In this document: piece after piece, positions 37,701 to 45,800 of the stretch
Layout: each line of letters begins with the position of its first letter
How positions within the stretch are numbered: the stretch's first letter is position 1
DNA from: Antedon mediterranea
Lineage: Eukaryota > Echinodermata > Crinoidea > Comatulida > Antedonidae
DNA length: 64,000 nt
Reading direction: 5' to 3'
NCBI RefSeq assembly: GCF_964355755.1
Contig: NC_092672.1
Coordinates: 12,582,501 to 12,646,500, forward strand
The notes under the pieces: generated by a model
Told to the model about the DNA's origin: nothing
The model's database searches: none
The model's input: the letters and a program-made list of their open reading frames with translations, nothing else
Made by a program: the position numbers and the translations under genes

Positions 37701-40663
37701 AATAACTTTAAATAATATAATTTATTAAATTAATAAACATATTCCTACGTCTAGACATCTCGTTTAGATTCAAGTAAACTTAATGAATACTGAATTTGGA
37801 GATCTGTATGTATTTACCAAACCGCCTTCAAAACATAATTGCAAATTCCAACAATACACACTACGGTGAATTCAATAAATATTTTGTTATATTATTAATC
37901 TACTATCCATCCCACCTTCATCCTACAATTAAAAAAAATATTACGTAATTCGTTTCTCCCATTTGCTATGAGGCTTTTGAATGCAAGCTGTGGATGCTTG
38001 CCAACGTCGCACAACATGCTCGTTTAACTAACAAATAAACAAGTAGCAAAATCTGTCTCTTGGAAGAGAGATGAGGATCTCAAAATCACGATAAATGCGT
38101 TAAAATTGAATCAAACAACAATAATAACAAACTACTATTTAACAACAACAATGTATCTCGTCTCTTTCCCTCTCAACCTTGCCGTTAAATAATTATAGAG
38201 GGGGTAGTTTCAATTAACTTTGGCAGACGGCAAACATACAATGTATAGAGTGCGTTTAAATATGTTCTGAGCTTAGTAAAGAGATCAGTATTTGTAGTAG
38301 ACATAAGGACAATATATTTTAATTTAGATGGATTATTTGTGTAATAGGATCGAAAACATATACTTAGTTCTACTATCTGAATAAACTAAAAGGAATTCAT
38401 CTTCAATTGATTGTAGAGAGCAAAATTTGCATAGTCTATCATTTCTATTAGGCCTAATACGATTCAATCTTCATTTTTCTTGTTATAATATTCCTAGTCT
38501 TAGTTTAGTCACAATGTGTCTATGTTTTTAATTTTCATTAAGTATTCTTCCATAATTCCAACATAATTTACATTGAATGCGTGTGAAATATTGGAGCTTA
38601 TAAGAGTGTAACCAATTATCTCATAGAATTGTGTCGTTCAATAAGCCTCGCCTTTGTTTAAATTTTGAAATAAAAAATATTGTTGACATGTTGAGCATGC
38701 CATGTTGCCAAATCCATTTATACATAATAAGTTTTCCATCATTGACCTAAATCGCTCATTTTGTTGCGTTTTTCTATGTTGAAAATCATAACATTGTTTA
38801 AGGAATTTTTCATAATCTATTTGGCTTACTCTCAGCCACTAACGAATTCAATTAATGATACTTGGAGTTTGGATAGGAAATCCTCGACATTCTCCTTTCA
38901 GTACATCACTTGGTGCAGAATTTTCTATTCCTAAAAGACATTTTTATTTTAAAATCAAAATATAATCCAAGTGGTATGAAGAAATTGTTCATCTACTGGA
39001 AAACTACAAGTCAGTCGATGCTACAAACCACATTATATCTCAGATGCTAGTGAAGTAGTATGTGGTCAATGCACGTATTTAAGATTGATGACTCATGATA
39101 ATATTCTATTTCTCTACTATTAGCTAACGCCAAAGTTACCCCAGCTAAAAAAAACAAGGTATCAAGTGTATGTAGCTAACCGGGTACAACAAATCAACGA
39201 TGCAACTTCCATAGAAAACATCTTCTAATCCGAGTGATATAGTCAGTAGAGCCGTGCGTGCTAACAGTAAGCAATTGATTTCAGATACCGGATGGGTGAG
39301 TTGTTCTACACTTCTTCACCAGGTAGTTCTTAACAAACAAAGGCGGTTGGCCGAAATCGATGACGAATCGCGTATAAGGTTGTTGCTTCAGAACTAAAAT
39401 ATATTCGCTCATTCCACACTAATGCTGACAAAGTTGTTTCAGAATGGGTTTATAACAGACAGATAAAATGAACTATAAATCACATTAAATGTATTGAATG
39501 TTCATTCCCCTAAAGGAGCCAACACGTTGTAAGGCATATTTTTTAGATATGCCTATCAATGGTAAACTTAACAGTGATATAAGACAACAAAACACATGCA
39601 ATAATTTAATATGAAAAGATTGGTGTGGTGATATTGCAAGGAGCCATGTAAATGGCAGTATATATTATATAATTCGCTGTCAGATGATACTTCACACTTG
39701 AATGAAGTATCTAGGCATGATGAAGTGACCCACAGACTTGACCTTAGAAATAAGATAAACTAAAGTGACTGATATGAAACACAGACTCTGTAACAAAAAA
39801 ATAATATTTGTATTTGTAAAAAAAGAAAAGAAACGTTTAATTATAACTCAAAAACCATTGTCTGACAGACAATTTAAGTATTTTTTGCTTTAAATTACAT
39901 TTTTTTCAGGTAAGATAACTATTATGTGACAATAAAATGACACAATCAAACACAAATTTGAAATAAAAAATATTTTTCAGAGGGACAATATATCTTTAAA
40001 ACTGTTACGTCAATAAGCGAGCAGCGTTTTTTTTAAGAAATTTTTCTTGTAGATATGCCTATCAATGAAAAGCTTAACAGTGATCTAAGACAACAAAACA
40101 CATACAATAATTTAATATGAAAAGATTTGTGTAACTTTTGCAAGGAGCCATGTAACGGCAGTATGTGTAACTGAGTTAATGATTATGTAATTTTTGTTGA
40201 AGATAAAAACCATGTTAGCCTGCGTATATTAGATATCTCACTAGCTAGTGTAGTTAGTTGAGACGATTCTATCGTTAGATGTATTGCGATTTCTAAATGT
40301 TATGTCATACTATTATACAATAAATTATCTCCATTGTGGCATGATTACACGCACGCATTCTGTCTTTCTATTACGTTTTATCTCAACTCAAAGAAGTGGC
40401 AAGTGAGGCCGTAGTTATAGTATAGAGTAGATTGTTTGTTTGTTATTGGTTCTTAGTAAATGTTGTCATACATTATATAAACGTTTTCGTGTTTTTCACC
40501 CTTGAGTTTACCGTAAATATGGTGATGATTTATATCATATTCAAATTCAAATAAATATAATTTCTATACCTCATCTACGGAGTTCACAAGATGTGGATAT
40601 GTTTTACATATTTTTTCAATTTCTTTCAATTCTCCATATTTTACAGTTGTTAGGAATACGTTT
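19191..40663 (-). CDS. Gene A: ankyrin-Roc-COR-(DED-like)2 ROCO GTPase, 24 exons, 5' end missing
   Basis: I assembled this multi-exon gene by eye from GT/AG boundaries. Exons in transcription order: 40663-40570, 37439-37335, 36644-36540, 36083-35979, 32337-32230, 30145-30061, 29843-29687, 29386-29283, 27137-26967, 26790-26638, 26184-26011, 25623-25418, 25048-24962, 24848-24654, 24396-24151, 23497-23303, 23160-22999, 22889-22587, 22121-22041, 21944-21740, 21462-21406, 21277-21218, 19735-19191. Every junction phase agrees, giving 1233 residues and a TAA stop. Domains: cap about 1-31, ankyrin 32-200, Roc about 201-650, COR about 650-1000, linker, two DED-like folds 1054-1225. G1 is at 236-244, G3 at 510-514, G4 THMD at 600-603. 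ROCO proteins are GTP-regulated scaffolds; DAPK1 has the related ANK-Roc-COR-Death order. No kinase domain was seen. The Met exon must lie upstream of 40663 (the first exon has a 1-nt overhang). A poly(A) signal lies at 19158-19153. One donor (26010) is weak. Confidence 0.8.
19925..21180 (+). mobile_element. LINE reverse transcriptase, 5'-truncated, antisense in last intron of gene A
   Basis: Three plus-strand frames joined by two frameshifts (about 20240 and 20535) encode a non-LTR polymerase. RT segments in order: DFRPIAITS, LYVDFSRAYNTV (palm A), GIPQGCVILPVLYSLF (B), VKYADDTVLT (C, with the YADD active site) and YKYLGCIIDHKLNWKTN (thumb). The C-terminal part extends to 21077, and about 100 bp of 3' UTR follow. 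The endonuclease domain is absent and the frames are broken, so it is inactive. Jockey/CR1-like clades are possible. It lies opposite to gene A and between exons, so splicing can remove it. Confidence 0.88.
21218..21277 (-). CDS. Gene A exon: Pro/Leu linker
   Basis: A 60-bp exon encoding DIDTAVRLPERLPLAPLDT, joining the linker to the death-fold exon. The following intron (21217-19736) contains the antisense LINE. Confidence 0.6.
21406..21462 (-). CDS. Gene A exon: linker
   Basis: A 57-bp exon encoding a Glu/Thr-rich linker (TVEREGEAATGPTGTTAK). Phase 2-in and 1-out agree with its neighbours. Donor GTAAGT. Confidence 0.6.
21740..21944 (-). CDS. Gene A exon: post-COR helical region with Cys/His cluster
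   Basis: A 205-bp exon. It begins with a helix (VLRYLMHQLKTVLK), then CIACHTAEHIHLHDLEKC and, later, a single Cys. The Cys/His spacing looks as if it could bind metal, but no named zinc motif fits. It leaves one base for the next exon. Confidence 0.65.
22041..22121 (-). CDS. Gene A exon: end of COR
   Basis: An 81-bp, phase 0-0 exon. LEISRRIEVDD and PQPSLCIE are strands that fit the last sheet of COR-B. Donor GTAAAG. Confidence 0.7.
22587..22889 (-). CDS. Gene A exon: COR C-terminal half
   Basis: A 303-bp, phase 0-0 exon. It reads FLVPSRM early and DFLPNAVYNTLVVAFLYL later, matching the 'ylvPsLL' and 'lP.glf.rLv' features of COR-B, then a beta-rich stretch VVFQNRSDFDFGDHEVRLG. Confidence 0.75.
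22999..23160 (-). CDS. Gene A exon: COR middle
   Basis: A 162-bp, phase 0-0 exon encoding 54 residues, including EGILEEKLLRHLWK and FTEVMKTFGLLYEK, the two helices that follow the COR winged helix in ROCO proteins. Confidence 0.75.
23303..23497 (-). CDS. Gene A exon: COR winged-helix-like segment
   Basis: A 195-bp, phase 0-0 exon. DGLFTAIAYLNDIGVIMY matches the COR-A pattern (Leu-rich helix, 'YLxDxGxIxY'). The following region ends MIEMVTKVITVVEPTIEV, a typical 'W/M-x-x-xxVIT' helix. Confidence 0.75.
24151..24396 (-). CDS. Gene A exon: end of Roc and start of COR
   Basis: A 246-bp, phase 0-0 exon. It contains VRSVPLKWVDLQEQLQE, the entry to COR, where ROCO proteins carry a conserved (I/V)PxxW segment. 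Donor GTAAGA. Confidence 0.8.
24654..24848 (-). CDS. Gene A exon: Roc G4 (THMD)
   Basis: A 195-bp, phase 0-0 exon. FWIRSIYEHT is the long helix before G4, and PPICLVATHMD gives the G4 strand with THxD in place of NKxD, as in LRRK-type Roc domains. Confidence 0.85.
24962..25048 (-). CDS. Gene A exon: Roc beta-strand after G3
   Basis: An 87-bp, phase 0-0 exon. NRVSYCVAFNACDNLDEP fits the strand and loop following switch II in Roc domains (the Y-x-x-VF position). The donor is GTAAGT. Confidence 0.75.
25418..25623 (-). CDS. Gene A exon: Roc switch II (G3, WDYAGQ)
   Basis: A 206-bp exon. A basic helical stretch is followed by TTIWDYAGQLDYYITHR, the Roc G3 motif DxxGQ. The acceptor at TTTAG|AG (not the upstream GTAG) keeps the frame. 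It ends in phase 0 at GTATGT. Confidence 0.85.
26011..26184 (-). CDS. Gene A exon: acidic insert within Roc (part 3)
   Basis: A 174-bp exon, Glu- and Ser-rich, ending SLAVESARK. The donor is the weak GTTGGA, the least certain boundary of the model. Phase requires the next acceptor at 25624-25625. Confidence 0.6.
26638..26790 (-). CDS. Gene A exon: Ser/Thr-rich insert within Roc (part 2)
   Basis: A 153-bp exon. The frame consistent with its neighbours reads TSQKTPEHITANMEKQTS and onward, ending SSDSVSLVE. It is low in complexity and probably disordered. This is not the frame with the longest open stretch; I chose it by exon phase. Confidence 0.65.
26967..27137 (-). CDS. Gene A exon: acidic, Ser-rich insert within Roc (part 1)
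   Basis: A 171-bp exon. It starts VMELNKEIRED, then a charged helix, then a Ser-rich tract, and ends in SSLDPVKT. No domain was recognised. Phase matches on both sides, so it is retained in frame. Confidence 0.7.
27266..29027 (+). mobile_element. Helitron H1, non-autonomous, 1762 bp
   Basis: 5' end TCTATATATAAATTTACG after A; 3' end is a 10-bp stem hairpin (arms GATGGTACGC and GCGTACCATC, 28994-29024) followed by CTAG and T. It sits in the gene A intron between the G2 exon and the insert exons. It carries a LINE tail on its minus strand at 28360-28700. Confidence 0.85.
28360..28700 (-). pseudogene. LINE polymerase C-terminus carried inside Helitron H1
   Basis: The minus-strand frame reads PKRSLRSRSESLLAHIF, then YGNRSFSSASVSLWYALPIE and FKSLLKTHF. 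This is the typical C-terminal end of CR1/Jockey-type LINE proteins ('YG.R.FS..A..LWN.LP..IR...FK..LKT'). A TTATTA-type tail follows at 28340-28360. A related short fragment lies at 31130-31245 on the plus strand. Confidence 0.75.
29283..29386 (-). CDS. Gene A exon: Roc switch I region (G2)
   Basis: A 104-bp exon encoding NEPSTDGIVI, matching the switch I stretch of Roc domains where a Thr precedes a conserved G-I pair. It ends with KWKKEDIN at the donor GTAAGT. Helitron H1 is inserted in the following intron. Confidence 0.75.
29687..29843 (-). CDS. Gene A exon: Roc domain start with Walker A (G1)
   Basis: A 157-bp exon. It carries the P-loop GKEGAGKTS preceded by a hydrophobic strand (CMFL), the G1 motif of Roc GTPases. 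The exon ends AG, which joins A of the next exon to form Arg. The P-loop lysine and threonine needed for nucleotide and magnesium binding are present. Confidence 0.85.
30061..30145 (-). CDS. Gene A exon: terminal ankyrin half-repeat
   Basis: An 85-bp exon. RGKTPASLLKD followed by an ILELLD helix is the usual C-terminal ankyrin cap. It begins in phase 0 and leaves one base (GAC A|GTAAGT), which joins the TT at the start of the Roc exon to give Ile. Confidence 0.7.
30193..30986 (+). mobile_element. Helitron H2, non-autonomous, 794 bp
   Basis: Starts TCTATATATACATTTACG and ends GCGAGCGAAGCGAG...CTAG followed by T. The terminal hairpin stem is degraded. It lies in the intron between ankyrin repeat 4 and the terminal half-repeat. 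Confidence 0.75.
31130..31250 (+). mobile_element. LINE 3' end fragment
   Basis: 'aggctttcggcataatgcgc' and 'taccaagtaccagttattat' match, in reverse orientation, the LINE tail in H1 (28340-28440). Only the last 120 bp and the TTA-rich tail are present. Confidence 0.6.
32230..32337 (-). CDS. Gene A exon: ankyrin repeat 4
   Basis: A 108-bp, phase 0-0 exon encoding a 36-residue ankyrin repeat, one residue longer than the others in the loop after the first helix. It starts FGNTPLHVHV and ends KARNK at the donor GTACCG. Helitron H3 lies in the intron before it and H2 in the intron after it. Confidence 0.78.
33175..33184 (-). pseudogene. Scar of a deleted ankyrin exon
   Basis: The intron sequence before it (33000-33174) and after it (33185-33260) matches the ankyrin units at 35.9, 36.5 and 37.3 kb. 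Only the last 10 bp of the exon (attgtttgtt) and its donor remain before the downstream intron sequence resumes. Confidence 0.6.
33280..35824 (+). mobile_element. Helitron H3, non-autonomous, 2545 bp
   Basis: Starts TCTATATATAAATTTACG after A and ends at a hairpin plus CTAG followed by T. Joining its flanks gives 'ttaatatattttaaatt', the exact uninterrupted sequence of the sister units at about 2018, 36359 and 37156. Inside is a 350-bp direct duplication (33550-33840 and 34317-34670), itself containing a 65-bp duplication. No proteins are encoded. Confidence 0.85.
35979..36083 (-). CDS. Gene A exon: ankyrin repeat 3
   Basis: A 105-bp, phase 0-0 exon encoding a 35-residue ankyrin repeat beginning YGRTPLHKHV. 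It is the most diverged of the three 105-bp repeats in gene A (NSIIAHGASVTATDN end). The acceptor is CATCAG and the donor GTAAAT. Confidence 0.78.
36540..36644 (-). CDS. Gene A exon: ankyrin repeat 2
   Basis: A 105-bp, phase 0-0 exon with the YGNTPLHEHV start and NSLIAHGASITATDK end of an ankyrin repeat. Flanking introns are almost identical to those of the 37335-37439 and 2201-2305 exons, indicating recent tandem duplication of an intron-exon unit. Confidence 0.8.
37335..37439 (-). CDS. Gene A exon: ankyrin repeat 1
   Basis: A 105-bp, phase 0-0 exon encoding one 35-residue ankyrin repeat. The canonical G-x-TPLH start and NSLIAHGAS second helix are visible. Acceptor CAG and donor GTAAAT flank it. 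It differs from its sister exons mainly at repeat position 1, position 8 and positions 11-14. Confidence 0.8.
40570..40663 (-). CDS. Gene A exon: N-terminal ankyrin-cap-like segment
   Basis: This 94-bp exon encodes about 31 residues containing VKYGELKEIEKICK, a helix pattern typical of the first capping ankyrin repeat. The acceptor CAG is at 40666-40664 and the donor GTATAG follows position 40570. One leading base completes a codon from an upstream exon I could not locate. Its paralogue is at 6704-6797. Confidence 0.65.
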
Positions 40664-41230
40664 CTGAAAAAAAAAAGAAGATAAAAAATAATCATGGCTA
40701 GAATACTCGGTCGATGATGTTAATATGTTTATTTGTCATGTTTCTAAACAATAATAAATACAATTTTCTTTGAACTATTTAAAATATTATACGTTTGTTG
40801 GATGTAAAATATAAAGCTTACTTCTCCATTTAAAAAACGCAGTCCCCCACAGTTTGAAGATATAACTTATTCATCCATTAAATAAATGCACTCTGTAGTT
40901 GCCAATCATTCAGTGGTTGCTGAAAAATGAAACATAAACTTTAAGCATAATTTATTTTTATTATTTTATTTTATCTTCATTTTTCAATATTTCAATATTT
41001 TGCAATACTTGAAGTTCTTCTTCTAATATTTCATATCAAATTGAAAAATGAAGAGTAAACAAAAATAAAATATATTTGTATATTTTAGGCCTAATTGAAA
41101 TTTATTCGAGTAGGGCAACCATAAACGGCTTTGTTCTAATATATCATTTACAATTTTAGTATTTTTGTCAAAGCATTGTACCAATCATTTAATAAAAACA
41201 TGTTAGGATTTATATACATTTTTCAAGTTT
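40664..41230. other. 5' flank or first intron of gene A
   Basis: Contains 'atgcactctgtagttgccaa' and 'taaacggct(t/c)tg', which also occur at 12838-13040. The expected Met exon was not found. Confidence 0.4.
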
Positions 41231-42020
41231 GTATTTTAACATAAATTATATAATTCTCGGTTGGAGCTAATACCAAAGGTAAGAAACATATCATCTCTTC
41301 TCGCCTTAAGTGAAGTAAGACACTGCCTTGGTCCTGCCAGACCCCAAAATAAAAGTTCGACTATAAACCCAATTACATTGTAATTAATTACAAATGACCT
41401 TAAAGATCTATACATATACACTGCTTTGGTTCTTCCGACAACCACACTCCAACAGATAGACATCCCCTACAAATTGCTGATAGAATGATCTATCACATTG
41501 TAAGGAATATAAAATGAGCTATTACTAACTACCTACTTTGCATATTACTGCCTTAGTTCTATCATCCCCATCTGAATATAGGGTACAATATCTCATCTGA
41601 GCTATCTTTTGGTACCAGAATATAAATACCAATATTCCCGCAAGAAATAAAAACAAATGTAATTGAATAAAGTTTATGTATATCAGTACATTCATCTATT
41701 TGCAAATTAGAGTCATTAAAATGATCATAAACAAAAATAGATTAAAACCATTATAAAGGGAATTAACTTGTTTAACGGTTTCTTAGTATAAGCTAATAAT
41801 AAAATCTCAGTTTCCAACGTATAATGAGGTTGGAATCCCAACCTGACCAAACTCAATTTTACTGAAAATAACTTTAAAATAATAGTTTTGTTTAGGTTCA
41901 GTATATATATATTTATATTAAACCGATGGCAACCATAAAATCGGTATATGAGAGAAATATGAGTTATTCTGTAAATTTACACGATTAAATGGTTTACCTA
42001 AAAACAGTATATTTTTACAT
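41230..42020. other. Non-coding with a degenerate tandem repeat
   Basis: Three imperfect copies of a roughly 110-bp unit built on 'ctgccttggtcctgccagac' and variants 'ctgctttggttcttcc' and 'ctgccttagttctatc' occur between 41320 and 41580. No gene seen. Confidence 0.35.
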
Positions 42021-42027
42021 TTAAAGT

Positions 42028-42112
42028 TTACTGTCCTAGATATTGCTCAGAACTTGTATCATCTTTACTGTTTTCGGCCACAGATACATCTTCAAAAAGG
42101 TTGTCTGAATGC
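42028..42112 (-). CDS. Possible terminal exon of an unidentified upstream gene
   Basis: After the acceptor CTAAATAG, one frame encodes HSDNLFEDVSVAENSKDD and a short tail to TAA at 42028. The acidic, non-repetitive composition looks like a cytoplasmic tail, but there is no homologue and no partner exon was found. Treat as a candidate only. Confidence 0.2.
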
Positions 42113-42390
42113 CTATTTAGGAAACCAGTCAGACATATATGCGAATTAGAAAGCTGTATTTTACAGTATTGAAACAACTAGTATTTACTAGTACTTTACT
42201 TTTTTATTTTCAAATAGTAAACAGTATACAGAATAATTATATATAGTAGAAACTCACACACGTCACTGCATTAAGTAAATGCAGTGTACTATACATTATG
42301 TATTCATATGTGCGTAATCCTAACATTGGTAGCCGGTGGCATATACAATACTGTATCGAAGGTAGGCTCCATGGGTCCAGGGGGCAATTG

Positions 42391-42850
42391 TTTTTTCGTA
42401 CATAAGTTGGGGACCCCACGTGAAAGATAGCCGAACTACTTCCTAAATATAACTAAACCTAACCCTCTAAATAATCTCTCTCACTATTTATTTATTTATT
42501 TATTTGGAATTACACCTTTAGATCGGTGGCACACTTAGCACAAAGGTGCATCCTTCACAATAACAATATAAAATATAACAATTAACAGAAAAGTAAAAAG
42601 GCAAAAGTAACTATCAACCCCTATACAATAAAGTAAAACAAATAGCTCATGGGAGTCGAACCCCATACATCGGCATGTAAAGTCCATAGTGTTATCCACT
42701 CGACTACACAGACGGCTCGACAGAAATCGTTTGCATTAGCGAATTGTAGTTAGCTTAATTCTTACGTCACACCTTATGGATATGACTAATGAATATTCAT
42801 GTTTATTTTGTAACGTTTCACGAGGGGTCCCCAACTTATGTACGAAAAGA
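42391..42850. mobile_element. TIR element with internal tRNA-like sequence, copy 1
   Basis: The inverted ends TTTTCGTACATAAGTTGGGG at left and CCCCAACTTATGTACGAAAA at right extend to about 30 bp. A tRNA-like segment lies at 42645-42716 (minus). A 150-bp AT-rich stretch after 'tttatttatttatttg' is absent from copy 2. No transposase is present, so it is non-autonomous. Confidence 0.75.
42645..42716 (-). other. tRNA-like sequence inside the TIR element
   Basis: Minus strand: box A TAGTCGAGTGG fits TRGYNNARNGG exactly and box B GGTTCGACTCC fits GGTTCGANNCC. The acceptor stem does not pair, so it is tRNA-derived rather than a working tRNA gene. Confidence 0.6.
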
Positions 42851-42859
42851 AATATCGCG

Positions 42860-45800
42860 TCCGGGGGATTGTAATCCAAATTTAGCGGGGTCTTTGGTAT
42901 TCCAATGTGCTACATCATATGGTTTCTGATGCTATCTACAATATAATAGCTTAGTTGGGAGAAAGGGGGTCTCTGTAGTCAAATTTTAGAGCGTCTAGTA
43001 CTTGCGGTGCCGTCGACAATTAGTCTGTTGTTACCCATTTAGTACTGTATGAACTCAACTTATTTATTTTACATTAATTGTGAGTGGTATCTCACTCATA
43101 TATGCTGCCCATTCTTTAGATCCTCCTTAGGAGATCTGGCGGGCTTTTTGCAAGAGATAAAATATCTGTCATTTGTGAATTTGGTAGGAGAATGTCATAG
43201 TATATAGTGATGAGATTACAGTAGGTGGTATCTAACTGGTACCGATTTGGGGTCCCCTACGTCTATACGCAGCAGGGGGATACCCGACAGGGCATAGGGA
43301 AATACGTAATAAAAAAAAATACATATACAAACAAAAAAGTTAATTGTCTACAATTTATTTTACAAATTTGCGCATAGCAAGATACGATACCTACCCAACC
43401 ATGTAGCATAGCATTAGCAATAAAATAAATGTAGCGATTCAATATTAATTTAATAACAATAGCAATTTTAAGCTATGGAATATTTAGATTATTTTTTATA
43501 CCAAAATAATAATATTTGGAAATTTGATTTCGTATTATTTACATAATAAGTAGTGTTTACTTATTTACTACATAAAAAACTTGGTCGGAGATTTTTTGAC
43601 GGTTTTCCCCCTCTAAATCTCATTTCTTTATGTCTCAAGTTAATATGCATTTGAACCATTTTATTAGATTGTCATAATCTTTTTCCATTTTATTTATTTT
43701 ATTTAGTTTTATTATTTATGTTTTATTTGTTTTTGTAATTAGCTATCGTTCTAAACGGTAGTATCCTAAATGTATGCATAAATAAATCAAGACGATTCAT
43801 ACACATTATATTTCTGTTATATTTTTGGATCTTATGAATGTATAGCCTGATAAGGCAACAGCCGGTGCCAGACACTAGTATTATATACGGACGGTGGCGG
43901 TATTATTATTCACGAAAAGCGTGGCACAAGCTTCGACATGATAGCAAACTTAATTGTTGTATTGTATAAACTTGGATGTTAGAATATGTTCCATTGTTTC
44001 CAACTGATCGAAACGTGTATTTATTAATAAACCCATGATCGGTTATTTGATAAAAATGTTATATTTGTGAAGGTCCCTTCCCGAATTCATTAAATGTCAA
44101 GACAAGAAATCGGTTAGAACCATGTTGCAATAAGTAGAATTCGTTTCTTCTTCGACTTAATTTAATTCAATATTTGGATTCAATTCTCTCGATATGTCAT
44201 TCCCGGAGTGACAATTCTATTTTACTACATATCAACATCATGCCTGTATCTGTCATTCCATGTGGACGATATGTATCTAGCTAACAACATTTATTTTCAA
44301 AGTTGTGAGTACATCTATGGGCAATTATAAAAGTTATTTTTAATTTCTTAAACATTTCAAAACATTTAGGGCAGCCTAAGAATTGGGCGATGATGTAATA
44401 AACCCCAGTTATTAATATGTTGCTAATCTATAGTAGATAATATGTTATGTTAACTGTTTATTGTAATTCATCATTACATTTTCAAAACAGTAATTATAAA
44501 TCACAAATTGTCGGTAACTAAATTATATAACCAACCGTACCAATTGCTATTGTTAATAGACTATGTCATTTCCAATCAATTGTATTTGTTTTTAGAAACA
44601 ATTTAAATATTATAATTTAACTCTAAACTATAACGAATATCCTGTGGGATAATTTAAAGTTCATCGACTGTAAAATTGAATATATTGTGATTTATTTATC
44701 ATTATAAAATTGTTTATAAAATATATTGATTTAGTGTTTTGAGAAATGTTTTCGTCTAACGAATCTGTAAAAATTACACGGTCCGCTAAGAGACCATTTA
44801 GGCTTACCAATCTATAATAGAAAATGTAATTTTTATTTTACTGTCCGTTATCTGTTTATGAGAAGTTTCACCGATTATGCCTACTTGGCTAAGTAATACA
44901 TTGTTTTGCTCTATTTTGAATTTAGTAGGCCTATAACATTATGTTCAAAACAGGTGGAAATTCATTTAGTAATGTTCCAATATATTTTATAAACATTTAA
45001 ATTACGTTTATTCATTCTTTCAAAACGTAATATTTAATGTATTGATGTATTTGTCATCTATGCATCCTGTCTTTATCTGCTTACAAAGGAATGCAAAATG
45101 GCTAGCGTATTCCTAATTTAGGTCAACATTAAGACTTGTTATCATACATTTACAATAGAGTGTGTAATCTTACAGTCATCTCTCATGATTATATGTTTAC
45201 GGTAATACAGTATTTCAATAAAATAAATACTTACAATTCATATTATAAGTAAATATGATTATTCCTTATTTCAAATCCTTTATTTCTCCATAAGTTGCCA
45301 TGTATGTGTACGACTTGCACAGTATCAATAACATTGTTTGTGACTAGATTGGTACAGAGAATACCGAGTATGTGTTCGCTCAAAAATATAAAAGCGACTG
45401 GAAATGGCATGCTGAATAAACACAACAGGTAGTAGATCTGAATAACAATAATTCCATAATAGGGGTCGAATAACAATATTAGGTACCGAACTATATTGTA
45501 CTCTATGTATTGTTGATATTAAAAAGAAGTTTATCGAAGCAGAAAGAGGTAGGTCTACTATGAGACGAATAGCTAGAATTCCATTAAAACAGCCTTTGAT
45601 TTTTAATTCTTACTCAATTTCCTGATAGAAAGTACGTTATTATTAGCATTGGTAATAGAGTGCTTGGTTCATTTATTTTAATGGAGAAAATGATGCAAAG
45701 GTAACTTTTTAAAACAAGTTTGATAATATTATGAGTAGGCCTGATTTAAAGAACCTTTAGAATAATCATAATATATTGCTACTTTACAGTTGAGATAACT

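Noticed and set aside
41236-41463. 75-codon minus-strand frame next to gene A 5' end, as its missing first exon
   Set aside because: No donor in the right phase and the frame overlaps a degenerate tandem repeat; it is not conserved in the gene B flank.
42645-42716. Functional tRNA gene
   Set aside because: Box A and box B are good, but the acceptor stem does not pair and the sequence lies inside a repeated TIR element.
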